From Rodentibacter haemolyticus (lineage in GTDB: Bacteria; Pseudomonadota; Gammaproteobacteria; Enterobacterales; Pasteurellaceae): 64,000 bases of DNA. Where the stretch lies: contig NZ_CP063056.1 of assembly GCF_015356115.1 (NCBI RefSeq), positions 62,001 through 126,000 on the forward strand. The letters run 5' to 3'. The notes beneath the pieces were generated by a model. The model was not told the origin of the DNA and ran no database searches. It saw only the letters and a program-made list of their open reading frames with translations. The number at the start of each line of letters is the position of its first letter. Positions within the stretch are counted from its first letter, which is position 1. Position numbers and translations under genes: made by a program. Shown here piece by piece: positions 26,771-36,268 of the stretch.

Positions 26771-28997
26771 TGCTATTTCCTTCTTTATTTTCAGTAGTCG
26801 CATTCATTGCCGGTTGTTCTTGTTTTTTATTCGCTTGCTGCTGTGCAATTTGCTGTTTTTGTTGAGCTTCAGCCTGTTTTTTCTCATTATCGCTTAGATG
26901 TTTCAATACGGCATCACGCGGGCCATCAATCGCAACTTGACCATTATCCATTACAATAATTCGATTGACTAATTTCAACACTTGCGGACGGTGTGTTACC
27001 ACCACCATTGTACGATTTCCAATCCAACGACTTAAAGCCTGTAAGACCATTTCTTCCGAGCCTTGATCAAGATCACTTGTCGGTTCATCAAGTAACACAA
27101 TTCGAGGATCTTTAATCGTTAAACGAGCCAACGCTACGAGTTGTTTTTGTCCGCCGGACAAGCCCTGACCATTTTCACCCAATGGCATATCTAATCCACG
27201 CGGATGATTATTCACAATACTGCCTAATTGGAAACGATTTAAGGCATCCACCAATTCTTGATCGGTAGAAAAATTATCCACACGGGCAATATCTAAATTT
27301 TCTCGCAATGTGCCTAAGAATAAACGTGGCTGTTGCCCCAGTAATGCGATTTGGTTACGCAAAAAAGTCGGCTCAATTTGGCGAATATCCACACCATCTA
27401 AGCTCACATTCCCCTTTAACGGCTCATATAAACCCGAAGCTAATTTTAATAATGTACTTTTACCACTGCCAACACGCCCAAGAATCGCCACTTTCTCCCC
27501 TGCTCGGATATTGATATTGACATCAGAAAGGGCATTGGCTAAATCTTTATTGTATTGGAAAGCGGTATTTTTAAAGGTAAGCATTCCTTTTGTATTTTGA
27601 AGCGTAATATATTTTCGATTTACATCACGCTCAATCGGGCGATTGACAATATCATCCACGCCTTTTAACGCTAAGCGCGCTTGCTGGAATCGAGTTGCCA
27701 AGCCTGCAATTTGTCCTAATGGAGCTAAGGCTCTCCCCGATAAAATTACCGAAGCAATCAATGCCCCCATTGTAATACGGCTCGCCTCATCCGGACTATG
27801 AATGAGATAAGTCCCTAATAGCACTAGAAATACGGTATTGAGTTGTTGTAACCCTGTTGAAAAATTCACAATGAAGTTACTTAAATCTTTCACTTTAATC
27901 TGTGATGCGGAAGTTTTCGCCGTGTAGGCATCCCAACGATGTTGAGCCCAAGAAGTGGCATTATTTGCTTTGAGAGTTTCAATACCGTCTAAGGCTTCAA
28001 CAACCAATCCTTGACGTTGTGACGATTCTCTCATTGACTCATTAATGCGTGCGGCTAATTTCGGCTGAACCAAAATCCCAACAATAATCACCGTTGGAAT
28101 AATAATTAAAGGCACAATCGCCAACATACCGCCAATTAAGAAAATCACAAAAACAAATAAGAGTAAGAAAGGTAAATCCACCAACACTAAAAGACTGGCT
28201 GAAGTCATAAATTCCCGCACAGACTCAAAATCTCGTAAGTTATTTGCATAGGAACCTGATGATGCGGGCTTATCAATTAAGCGAAGTGCCATTACCCGTC
28301 TAAATAAAGCGGAGCTAATAATCAAATCGGCTTTTTTCCCTGCAATATCGGTTAAATGCCCCCGAATCATTTTAGCCACAAATTCAAAGCTAATCGCCAA
28401 AATTACCCCTATACTTAACGCCCAGAGGGTTTCATAGGTTTTATTCGGAATCACTCGGTCATACACATTCATCACATAAAGTGAGCTTACCAATGCGAGA
28501 AAGTTAATAATAAAGGTTGCAAGAACGACTTGACCATAATAAGCCTTAAAACGCCAAATAACTTTCCAGAACCAAGCCTTCGGCAAGTCATATTCAGGCA
28601 ATTCGGAACGAACATCCGCCGTCATTTTAGGCTTCACAAACCAACAATAGCCTAAATAGCGAGCATTTAGTTCTTTAAAGGTTAATACCTTCTCTACGTT
28701 ATCAATTTGGCGAACCGTAAATTTACGCTCATTCCCCACTCCGTCGATCTTCGTAACAACCGCAGCTTCATTGTCTGTCAGCATCACCATAACGGGTGTT
28801 GCAAGGCTTGGAATATCCGCTAATTTACGTTTTGAGATCGTATTTTCAAATCCATAAGTACGTAATATCTCTCCAAGAGAAGCTAAATTAACGTTTAGAT
28901 GATTATCTCTTTCAACCTGTGCGGTTAGTGCTTCGTGTGAGACCGGGTTACCCTGTAACTGAGTCACTAAAGCTAAATGTTCAATAATTGATTTCAT
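26763..28997 (-). CDS. Type I secretion ATPase (LapB/RtxB family)
   Basis: 744 aa. Residues 1-125 are a C39-like domain lacking the catalytic cysteine (a substrate-docking domain, not a protease). Then six membrane helices (about 160-430) and an ABC ATPase with Walker A GRVGSGKST, signature LSGGQ and Walker B IVLLDEPTSDLD. The tail is Gln/Lys-rich (EAQQKQQIAQQQANKKQ). The architecture is that of LapB-type exporters of giant RTX adhesins. Starts 3 bases before the end of the outer-membrane gene. Confidence 0.94.
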   Translation of the reverse strand: MKSIIEHLALVTQLQGNPVSHEALTAQVERDNHLNVNLASLGEILRTYGFENTISKRKLADIPSLATPVMVMLTDNEAAVVTKIDGVGNERKFTVRQIDNVEKVLTFKELNARYLGYCWFVKPKMTADVRSELPEYDLPKAWFWKVIWRFKAYYGQVVLATFIINFLALVSSLYVMNVYDRVIPNKTYETLWALSIGVILAISFEFVAKMIRGHLTDIAGKKADLIISSALFRRVMALRLIDKPASSGSYANNLRDFESVREFMTSASLLVLVDLPFLLLFVFVIFLIGGMLAIVPLIIIPTVIIVGILVQPKLAARINESMRESSQRQGLVVEALDGIETLKANNATSWAQHRWDAYTAKTSASQIKVKDLSNFIVNFSTGLQQLNTVFLVLLGTYLIHSPDEASRITMGALIASVILSGRALAPLGQIAGLATRFQQARLALKGVDDIVNRPIERDVNRKYITLQNTKGMLTFKNTAFQYNKDLANALSDVNINIRAGEKVAILGRVGSGKSTLLKLASGLYEPLKGNVSLDGVDIRQIEPTFLRNQIALLGQQPRLFLGTLRENLDIARVDNFSTDQELVDALNRFQLGSIVNNHPRGLDMPLGENGQGLSGGQKQLVALARLTIKDPRIVLLDEPTSDLDQGSEEMVLQALSRWIGNRTMVVVTHRPQVLKLVNRIIVMDNGQVAIDGPRDAVLKHLSDNEKKQAEAQQKQQIAQQQANKKQEQPAMNATTENKEGNSND

Positions 28998-29000
28998 AAT

Positions 29001-30239
29001 TTATTTACTTATCCAATTTGTAATTTGTGCTTGAGAAACAAGATAAAGTAATGCGGCATCTCGCAAATCATTACGAGCGGTCACTTCCGCCATTTGCACG
29101 CCGGTTAATTCCTGATAAGCATCAAGCACGTTTAAAAGTGTTTTCGTTGCAATATCAAATTGTAACTCGGTATCTGCCACCACATTACGTTGTAATTTTA
29201 TTTGCTTACTTGCGACATTCATCAATTGTTGATTTCGCACCATATCCACTTCGGAAGTTAAGGCTTTCTCTTGAATATCCAACTCAATTTCACGTAGCTT
29301 AGCTTCAGCGGCACGTTGTGAATAATAACTTTGCTCTTGGGCATATTTAGTCGCCGGGTTATAAATATCCCAAGACATATTCACATAAACCTCATGATTA
29401 TGGCGACTTGCATTACCCTCTAGATTGATGGCAGGTAAACGACGTGCTTTAGCGGCTCTAACGCCTGCTTCCGCACTGTCAAATTCTTTTTGCTGAGCAA
29501 GATAACTAGGATTAGATGTCACATCCGAACTGTGGTATTTTTTAATAAATGTATCGACATTGATTTTATAAAAAGGATCGATAAGATCTGCTTCCGTCAT
29601 TGGCTTTCTTGTGTAACGGGTAAGTTGGTTCAATGATGAATGCATAATTCGTTGTTGCGTAAGTAAAGCACTTTCTACTTGATTACGGCGAGAAAGCGCC
29701 TCATTCACATCCGATAAACGACCCGAATCATATTTCACAATCACATTCAAATCACGTAAGATTTTTTCGTGACGGGCTAAGCTTTCTTTATAAACCGCCA
29801 CACTTTCTTTAGCACGTAATGCCGCTAAATAAAGTTGCCCGATTTTCTGCCCCATCACTTCACGGGTTTCGGAGAATTTATGCTGATAATAACCTTCTTT
29901 ATGGCGGTCTCGCTCAATTTCCGCTTCAATACCGCCCCAGGCATATAAATTCACTCTCGCGTTAATACCCGGTCCTGAACGACGATTACTGGTATCTCGA
30001 TGATATTGGTTTACCATCGATGTCCCTGTTACAGAAACAATCGGCAAATGCCCCGCTTCGGAAATTTTTGTTTGGCTCTCCGCCATCGCAATATTCGCCC
30101 TTGCTTCATCAAGGGTAGGATCATTATCCATTGCGTTTTTAATAATACCTTTCAATTCCACCTTAGCCTGTACCAAAGGCGAAAAACAAAGTCCGCATAA
30201 TAATGCGGCTAATAAAGTTTTAGAAAAATGTGTGCTCAT
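29001..30239 (-). CDS. TolC-family outer-membrane channel of the type I system (LapE-like)
   Basis: 412 aa with signal peptide (LLAALLCGLCFSPLVQA). ALKGIIKNAMDNDPTLDEARANI-like start and two efflux repeats fit the LapE/AggA group. It is the first gene of the operon and the gene next upstream was the adhesin remnant. Together the three genes give a complete type I secretion channel. Confidence 0.92.
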   Translation of the reverse strand: MSTHFSKTLLAALLCGLCFSPLVQAKVELKGIIKNAMDNDPTLDEARANIAMAESQTKISEAGHLPIVSVTGTSMVNQYHRDTSNRRSGPGINARVNLYAWGGIEAEIERDRHKEGYYQHKFSETREVMGQKIGQLYLAALRAKESVAVYKESLARHEKILRDLNVIVKYDSGRLSDVNEALSRRNQVESALLTQQRIMHSSLNQLTRYTRKPMTEADLIDPFYKINVDTFIKKYHSSDVTSNPSYLAQQKEFDSAEAGVRAAKARRLPAINLEGNASRHNHEVYVNMSWDIYNPATKYAQEQSYYSQRAAEAKLREIELDIQEKALTSEVDMVRNQQLMNVASKQIKLQRNVVADTELQFDIATKTLLNVLDAYQELTGVQMAEVTARNDLRDAALLYLVSQAQITNWISK

Positions 30240-30443
30240 TGGCTTTCCTTGTTATTTTGTTATGAAATGCTTTGAAGGTATGGAGATGCCTTTTAGATCT
30301 ATTATTTCCAGTTGGTGTAATATCAAAAATATACACGTTAATTTATTTAACATATTAGCTAACCTCAACATTAACCTCTTATAGAATATTTTTGTAAAAC
30401 CACTGAATAAAAACGCTAAAATAGTTTTACAAAAACGATTGCC
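30240..30443. other. Promoter region of the type I secretion operon
   Basis: 200 AT-rich bases without a gene, between the adhesin terminator and the first secretion gene; promoter not pinpointed. Confidence 0.4.
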
Positions 30444-30478
30444 GAAAAAAACGGAGGTGATTATACACCTTCCGTTTC
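30444..30478 (-). terminator. Surviving terminator of the lost adhesin gene
   Basis: On the minus strand AAACGGAAGGTG and CACCTCCGTTT form a stem followed by TTTTTTT. Confidence 0.75.
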
Positions 30479-30547
30479 TATTTCATTGAATAAATAATTA
30501 ATTTTGTAACAATTATAGTTAAAATTTAACCATTTATTTCTTACAAG

Positions 30548-30702
30548 TTAGATAATTTGCACACCTTGTTGAACGTAAACTAAAGTATCGTCTTGGTTAC
30601 TAAACTCATAGCCTTGGTATTGCCCTCCCCCTTTCTCTACTGTGCTACCCACTTTTTTCCGGTACCCATTACACGTATTGCACCTTCTCTTAGATACAGC
30701 AT
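30548..30702 (-). pseudogene. C-terminal stub of a large type-I-secreted adhesin
   Basis: Two overlapping minus-strand frames read as one degraded C-terminus: MLYLREGAIRVMGTGKKWVAQ stops, and the other frame continues GGGQYQGYEFSNQDD, TLVYVQQGVQII and a stop. A final strand-rich TLVYVQ-type motif ending in hydrophobic residues is typical of C-terminal secretion signals of Big/RTX adhesins. It lies directly upstream of the LapBCE-like operon, where the substrate gene usually lies. The bulk of the gene is gone. Assignment is inference. Confidence 0.55.
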
Positions 30703-30705
30703 AAA

Positions 30706-30729
30706 AGAGGGGCAATTATTGCCCCTTTT
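30706..30729 (-). terminator. Terminator of aroG
   Basis: GGGGCAA-TTA-TTGCCCC with T-rich flank on both strands, 80 bases past the aroG stop. Confidence 0.75.
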
Positions 30730-30809
30730 CTATTAGATATAAATAAAAGCGGATTTAAAACTTTTTACAAAGTAAAACGATTTTTGACCGCACTTTTCAA
30801 TATTAAAAA

Positions 30810-31895
30810 TTAAGCGTTGGCTTTACGTCTCGCAATAACTGCATTCGATAGCTGTTCTAATAAGACTTCCGTATCTTCCCAGCCGATACAGGCATCAGTG
30901 ATACTTTGTCCGTAAGTTGCGGCTTTACCGTCAATCAAATCTTGGCGACCTTCAACAAGATGGCTTTCCACCATCACACCGAAAATCTGTGTTGAACCGT
31001 TCGCAATTTGGTTACTTACGTCTTCACAAACTTCCATTTGTTTTTTAAATTGTTTACTACTATTTGCGTGACTGAAATCCACCATAACGTGTGGAATACG
31101 CCCTGATTTTTCAATATCGGCACAAACTTTCGCTACATCTTCTGCACTGTAATTAGGGCCTTTATCACCGCCACGTAAGATAATATGGCAGTCTTCATTA
31201 CCTTTAGTAGAAACAATCGCAGAATGACCGAACTTGGTGACGGATAAAAAATAGTGCGGTGCTTCAGCTGCACCAATCGCATCCAGCGCCACTTTCACGC
31301 CACCATTGGTTGCATTTTTAAAACCGACGGCACAAGATAAACCTGAAGCCAGCTCACGGTGAACTTGAGATTCCGTGGTACGAGCCCCGATTGCGCCCCA
31401 GCTCATAAAATCCGCCACATATTGAGGCGTAATCATATCTAAAAATTCACCGGCTGACGGCACACCAAGGTTATTAATGTCGGATAACAATTTACGTGCA
31501 ATACGTAAACCATCATTTAAACGATAACTGTCATTTAAAAACGGGTCATTAATTAATCCTTTCCAGCCCACAGTAGTGCGCGGCTTTTCAAAGTAAACAC
31601 GCATAATGATTTCGAGACTGTCTTTATATCTTTCACGCAACGGTTTTAAGCGAGCTGCATATTCTAATGCGGCTTTCGGATCGTGAATGGAACAAGGACC
31701 GATGATAACCAACAAACGATCATCTTTGCCGTGAATAATATTGTGAGTATCAAGACGGGTTTGTCTAACTAACGCCGCAGCTTTTTCACTTGCCGGAAAT
31801 TTTTCCAGTAAAGCGATTGGAGGTAAAACCTGATCTACTTTTTCAATACGTGTATCATCATTTTCAACGACGATTTCAATTTTTTCTTTAGCCAT
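30810..31895 (-). CDS. aroG: 3-deoxy-7-phosphoheptulonate (DAHP) synthase, AroG type
   Basis: 361 aa class-I DAHP synthase: condenses PEP and erythrose 4-phosphate, the first step to aromatic amino acids. Motifs: LLVIIGPCSIHDP, MRVYFEKPRTTVGWKG, GARTTESQ and MVDFSHANSSKQ. An apparent trp operator overlaps its promoter, so it is probably controlled by TrpR whatever its allosteric effector. Single gene. Confidence 0.96.
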   Translation of the reverse strand: MAKEKIEIVVENDDTRIEKVDQVLPPIALLEKFPASEKAAALVRQTRLDTHNIIHGKDDRLLVIIGPCSIHDPKAALEYAARLKPLRERYKDSLEIIMRVYFEKPRTTVGWKGLINDPFLNDSYRLNDGLRIARKLLSDINNLGVPSAGEFLDMITPQYVADFMSWGAIGARTTESQVHRELASGLSCAVGFKNATNGGVKVALDAIGAAEAPHYFLSVTKFGHSAIVSTKGNEDCHIILRGGDKGPNYSAEDVAKVCADIEKSGRIPHVMVDFSHANSSKQFKKQMEVCEDVSNQIANGSTQIFGVMVESHLVEGRQDLIDGKAATYGQSITDACIGWEDTEVLLEQLSNAVIARRKANA

Positions 31896-31964
31896 ACATC
31901 ACTCTCTTATAATTATAAAAATGTTGTGTTTAAAAATTGCAAATACTCTACACCTATTTTATAC

Positions 31965-31978
31965 ACTAGTAAACTAGT
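31965..31978 (-). promoter_or_regulatory. TrpR operator of aroG
   Basis: ACTAGT-AA-ACTAGT, a near match to the consensus trp operator (GTACTAGTTAACTAGTAC). On the minus strand it ends just before a TATAAA -10-like element, so repressor would exclude polymerase. Confidence 0.75.
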
Positions 31979-32004
31979 TCATTAATGAATGTTTTAAATT
32001 TTAG

Positions 32005-33255
32005 CTAATGATGGCTCAATACCTGAGCCGGTTGAAGTTTCGCCGCCCGACTTGCGGGGTAAAGGCTTGCCAAAAGACTTAAGGCTAACGCCGCAGCTAA
32101 AACCAATAAAACATCTTGCCAATGAAGTTCGCTAGGAAGAAAATCGACAAAATAGATGCCATCCGATAACAATTTCTTTCCGAGTAAATATTCTAAGCCC
32201 TGAATCAACGCGGTTAAATTTAACGCCAATATCGTGCCGAGAACGATCCCTATTAAACAACCTTTCATTCCCGCTTGCAAGCCGTACCAGATGAAAATTC
32301 GCTTAATAAAGCCATTATTTGCACCAAGTGTACGCATAATAGCGATATCGCCCTGCTTATCTTTTACCGCCATAATCAAAGTAGAAACAATATTAAAGCA
32401 GGCCACGCCGATAACAAGTACCATGGCAATATACATTACCGTGCGGATAAGCTGAATATCTCGATACATATAACCGAACTTAGCAATCCAATTTTGCACA
32501 TAAAGAAGCTGCGGATAATCATTTAATGCCGAATAATCCATTTCCTGCACCTTAAACGGATCACTGACTTTCAACGCCACACCGGTGATTTGATCATTTT
32601 GATAGCCAAGTAACGTTTGTGCTTGAGACAAAGATAGTAAAGCATAGCTATGATCAAGCTGCCCGTCTAGACGCAATATACCCGTGACTTGAACGCGCTC
32701 ACGACTCGGTTGAGACAACCCTTCATTACCATTTTGTTGAGAAATAAGTAAAGAAACCCAATCCCCAACGTTAACGCCTAATTCTCTTGCAATGCCGGAA
32801 CCGAGCACTAAACCGCCTTCTTTAGCAAATTTTTGCCATCCGTCGCCTTCTACGAATTTACCAAGAGAACTAACCTGCTCTTCCGCCGTCTTGTCCACAC
32901 CTTTTACTTGCACTACTTTTAATTTACTACCGTTTTCAACCAATGCCGTAAAACTGACAAAAGGTGAAAGTGCGGTGATTTTTTCATTCGTTTTTAAACG
33001 CTCGGCAAGATTCTGCCATTGATTAATGGTTTGCTCGCTGCCATTGGGATTAACCATAATTTCCGCATGAGGTACTACGGCAAGAATACGTTGATTCAAT
33101 TCACGTTCAAATCCATTCATTGCACTCAACCCCACAATCAACACGGCAACACCAAGGGCAATACCGACAGTAGAAAATGTTGAAATCAAACTTACGAGTG
33201 GATTTTTCTGTTTACCTCTTTGGTAACGATAACTAATAAAAAAAGGGGCATTCAT
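32005..33255 (-). CDS. lolE: Lipoprotein-releasing ABC transporter permease LolE
   Basis: 416 aa; ATG at 33255 overlaps the lolD stop (ATGA). One N-terminal helix, a large periplasmic domain, three C-terminal helices; ends PASRAAKLQPAQVLSHH. With LolC and LolD it extracts outer-membrane lipoproteins from the inner membrane and hands them to LolA. LolE and LolC are told apart by position and by homologous order in Haemophilus; roles could be swapped. Confidence 0.93.
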   Translation of the reverse strand: MNAPFFISYRYQRGKQKNPLVSLISTFSTVGIALGVAVLIVGLSAMNGFERELNQRILAVVPHAEIMVNPNGSEQTINQWQNLAERLKTNEKITALSPFVSFTALVENGSKLKVVQVKGVDKTAEEQVSSLGKFVEGDGWQKFAKEGGLVLGSGIARELGVNVGDWVSLLISQQNGNEGLSQPSRERVQVTGILRLDGQLDHSYALLSLSQAQTLLGYQNDQITGVALKVSDPFKVQEMDYSALNDYPQLLYVQNWIAKFGYMYRDIQLIRTVMYIAMVLVIGVACFNIVSTLIMAVKDKQGDIAIMRTLGANNGFIKRIFIWYGLQAGMKGCLIGIVLGTILALNLTALIQGLEYLLGKKLLSDGIYFVDFLPSELHWQDVLLVLAAALALSLLASLYPASRAAKLQPAQVLSHH

Positions 33256-34007
33256 ACAGCATTCCACTCCTTTCTACCAAAGTCCCAATCAAAACTTTTT
33301 AAAAGCCGAAGATCTTTTTGTTCTTTAGTCTCCTCTAGCAATACACCATCAGCCATAATTAGACAACGACTAAGTTTATTGGCGAGTTTAAGATCATGGG
33401 TAACTAGTAAAAAAGCGATATTTTGTATTTGATTCAGCTCTCTAATCAGTTCAAAAATACTTTCTGTGGTTTTATGATCGAGGTTACCGGTCGGTTCATC
33501 AGCAAGCACCAAGGACGGATTATTGACTAACGCTCGTGCAATCGCCACACGTTGACGTTCTCCCCCTGAAAGCGCTGAAGGACGATGAGAAATTCGATGG
33601 CTTAAACCGACCGCACTTAATATTTTTTCCGCACGATCTTTTGCTTCCGTTTTATTCCGATGACCAATTAACATCGGCATCATCACATTTTCAAGCGCTG
33701 TAAAGTCCGCCATTAAATGATGAAATTGATACACAAAACCTAAATTTTGATTACGTAATTTTGCCAATTCCGATTCCGATGATTTTTGCAGGGATTGTCC
33801 TTTAATAAACACCTCACCGCTGCTGGGCTGATCTAAACCGCCTAAAGTATGGAGCAGCGTACTCTTCCCCGAACCGGAACTGCCGACAATCGCCACCAAT
33901 TCTTTCGGCTGCATTACAAAGGAAACCCCTTTCAACACTTGAGTTTGGTTATCCCCTTCTTGATAGAATTTACTGACATTTTCACATTCTAGTAGATAGT
34001 TATTCAT
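33252..34007 (-). CDS. lolD: Lipoprotein-releasing ABC transporter ATPase LolD
   Basis: 251 aa. Walker A GSSGSGKST, signature LSGGERQR, Walker B LVLADEPTG. About 24 residues longer at the C-terminus (KDLRLLKSFDWDFGRKEWNAV) than the roughly 227 aa I recall for H. influenzae; the extension runs into lolE. Powers LolCE. Start ATG follows an AT-rich leader. Confidence 0.94.
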   Translation of the reverse strand: MNNYLLECENVSKFYQEGDNQTQVLKGVSFVMQPKELVAIVGSSGSGKSTLLHTLGGLDQPSSGEVFIKGQSLQKSSESELAKLRNQNLGFVYQFHHLMADFTALENVMMPMLIGHRNKTEAKDRAEKILSAVGLSHRISHRPSALSGGERQRVAIARALVNNPSLVLADEPTGNLDHKTTESIFELIRELNQIQNIAFLLVTHDLKLANKLSRCLIMADGVLLEETKEQKDLRLLKSFDWDFGRKEWNAV

Positions 34008-34023
34008 TTTTTCACTCTAATTT

Positions 34024-34185
34024 TCATTATTATGTATCAGTTTCACAAAGAGTATTTTATATCCGGTATTTAATTTGGGTAGGAGGCGTTGAGCTTTGCT
34101 TAACGCACCATTCAGTCTATTGGTGCGTTACGGCTTCGCCTAAAACCCCCTACAATAATTTGTAGCAACTGCTGCATAATACCGA
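34024..34185. repeat. Dispersed dyad element between lolD and bioD
   Basis: Same family as 13584-13748: left end ATTATTATGTATCAG..CACAAAGAG, centre TTGGTGCGTTACGGCTTCGCC, right end CTGCTGCATAATACCG. No uptake signals at its borders. Confidence 0.75.
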
Positions 34186-34213
34186 AGTTTATCATACTTC
34201 GCCCAATCCTTAA

Positions 34214-34855
34214 TTAAATCTCAACTTTCTCAAAAACCTCAAATTCCGTTTGAGAAAAATGCCGAGTAAGATAATTTTTTAAATAAAACTGAGTTTCTTC
34301 AGAAATAATCGGATCATATTCGGGATAACGGTTATATAACACACGTAACACCTGAATATTTCGTGTTTTGCACGCCTCTAAACTCAATAACGTATGATTT
34401 ATGCTGCCCAATTTTCCTGACGTTACTAATACTAACGGATAATTCTGTGTCTGAACGTAATCTAATATGGTTTCATATTCATTATAAGGAACCATTAATC
34501 CGCCAGCCCCTTCAAGCAACACATAATCATATTTTTCAGCCAAAAGTGCGGTTGATTTTTCAATCTTTTTGGCATCAATCACGCATTCTTCTCTTCTGGC
34601 AGCAAGATGAGGGGAACAGGGATATTCAAAAAGGTAAGGACAGGTAATGCCGTTAAAGTCATCTTCTGTCAATGCAATATCTTGAATTTTTCGATGAACC
34701 AATAAATCCTCTGCAATCTTTCTGCAACCTGTTTGAATCATTTTTTGTGTGATCACGGAAAAACCTTGAGCCATTAATTGCTTTGCCAAAATGCCCGTAG
34801 CGATAGTTTTCCCTACATTCGTATCAATCCCTGAAATAAAGATGACTTTTCCCAC
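34214..34855 (-). CDS. bioD: Dethiobiotin synthetase
   Basis: 213 aa from a GTG start at 34855 with GGGG upstream. ATP-dependent carboxylation of DAPA. P-loop-like GIDTNVGKT (about 9-17) and LLEGAGGLMVPYNE. Last gene of the bioA-F-G-C-D operon, 8 bases after bioC. Confidence 0.93.
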   Translation of the reverse strand: MGKVIFISGIDTNVGKTIATGILAKQLMAQGFSVITQKMIQTGCRKIAEDLLVHRKIQDIALTEDDFNGITCPYLFEYPCSPHLAARREECVIDAKKIEKSTALLAEKYDYVLLEGAGGLMVPYNEYETILDYVQTQNYPLVLVTSGKLGSINHTLLSLEACKTRNIQVLRVLYNRYPEYDPIISEETQFYLKNYLTRHFSQTEFEVFEKVEI

Positions 34856-34863
34856 AATGTCCC

Positions 34864-35625
34864 CTATTCTTTATATTGCGCAATCAGCCATAACGGTTGG
34901 TAAGTCAGCCGCACTTTTTTCCCCGACAAAGAAAAATGTTGTTGATATCGATTGATAAATTCATTGAGCTGCCCCTTTGTCCAGTGGCCTTTTCCTATCG
35001 CCGTCACACCGGTATTTTTAAGATGTTTCAACACACCAATCGGTGTAGGAAAAACCAGTTCTTCCGTTGTGATATCGCTATAAAGCAAATCAAAATCGGC
35101 TTGTAACCACCTCTTCCAATCGGATAAATCGGGATAGTCCAGCCCAATTTGAGTGAGTTTACGGATTTCCTTTAAATTTTCTTGCCCAAAAGTGGAAATT
35201 GCCAATAACCCGTTAGGATTTAAACCGCTTTTACAATGTTGAATAAATTTCGCTTTATGATGAAACCATTGCACCACGGAAGCAGTAATAATAAGATCAT
35301 ACTTTCTGTTAAATGGAAATTGCTCCGCATCACCACAATAAAATTCAAAGGGTTGAGATAACCTCTCATAAAGCTGAGCTTTCACATCACATAAATCATT
35401 CAGCATCCAATGTTCGGCTTGAATCCGTTGCTGTAATTGCTCGGTCAACTGTCCTGTTCCACAACCCAATTCTAAAATACTCTTAAGCGATGTAGCCGAT
35501 AAATTCGCCATTAATCGAGTAATAAGCTGTCGGTTAATTTTTTTCTGTATCCAAGCATTTTCATCATAACTACCAAGCGCTTTATAAAAACTTTGCTGAA
35601 TACGCTGTTTCTCAATTAGTCCCAC
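34864..35625 (-). CDS. bioC: Malonyl-ACP O-methyltransferase BioC
   Basis: 253 aa from a GTG start at 35625, overlapping the bioG stop. SAM motif ILELGCGTGQLTEQL. It methylates malonyl-ACP to prime pimelate assembly by the fatty-acid machinery. The GTG start and overlap suggest translational coupling to bioG. Confidence 0.93.
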   Translation of the reverse strand: MGLIEKQRIQQSFYKALGSYDENAWIQKKINRQLITRLMANLSATSLKSILELGCGTGQLTEQLQQRIQAEHWMLNDLCDVKAQLYERLSQPFEFYCGDAEQFPFNRKYDLIITASVVQWFHHKAKFIQHCKSGLNPNGLLAISTFGQENLKEIRKLTQIGLDYPDLSDWKRWLQADFDLLYSDITTEELVFPTPIGVLKHLKNTGVTAIGKGHWTKGQLNEFINRYQQHFSLSGKKVRLTYQPLWLIAQYKE

Positions 35626-36260
35626 AACTGCTCCCAGTGAGTAAATACAGAAAACAAATAATGCTCGCCCTCAATTTCTTTTATCGGACATCGTTCGTGC
35701 CAGTATTGACGTTGATTTATCGGTGAGAAAATTTTATCTCTAGTGCCTATAATCGCTTTGCTCCAGGGGATTAAATCAGTACGTTCATCTTGCAAAACGG
35801 CAGCAAAAAGTGCGGTCAATTCTTGGTGAATTTCTTCAAATTCTCGGTGTGGTGTCGAATAATAAAAAGCCAAATTCGCTTTATCACCACAGATTCGGCG
35901 ATCAAATTTCGCCCGAGTGACTTCATTTAGATTCTCGAGTGTGCCTTTAAAAATAGCATAAGGAATGCCGAGGTTATCATCACAAGGTCGCCCTGTTCCA
36001 TTTATTGCAATTGCCGATTCAAATTGAATATTTTGCAATACACGCTCCGCCACCCAAACCCCCATAGACCAAGCAACCACTCGAATTTGTTGATAACGGG
36101 AAAAATCAAAGGATAATGAGAGATCCTGATAATCATAGCAAATTAGCAAATCGTAATTTTCGGGCAATACAAGGTGAGACACTGCAGAGATCGGTGTTCC
36201 CCAACCGGCAAAATAAACAAGCAGTTTTTCAGATTGATGATTTTCAAATTTTATTTTCAT
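35616..36260 (-). CDS. bioG: Pimeloyl-ACP methyl ester esterase BioG (DUF452)
   Basis: 214 aa from the ATG at 36260 (AGGTAAC upstream), the length of the Haemophilus homologue. Alpha/beta-hydrolase with nucleophile motif VVAWSMGVWVAE; it cleaves the methyl ester to end pimelate elongation and replaces BioH in Haemophilus. The frame is open to 36380 but that part lies inside bioF. Confidence 0.92.
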   Translation of the reverse strand: MKIKFENHQSEKLLVYFAGWGTPISAVSHLVLPENYDLLICYDYQDLSLSFDFSRYQQIRVVAWSMGVWVAERVLQNIQFESAIAINGTGRPCDDNLGIPYAIFKGTLENLNEVTRAKFDRRICGDKANLAFYYSTPHREFEEIHQELTALFAAVLQDERTDLIPWSKAIIGTRDKIFSPINQRQYWHERCPIKEIEGEHYLFSVFTHWEQLWD

Positions 36261-36268
36261 TTTGTTAC

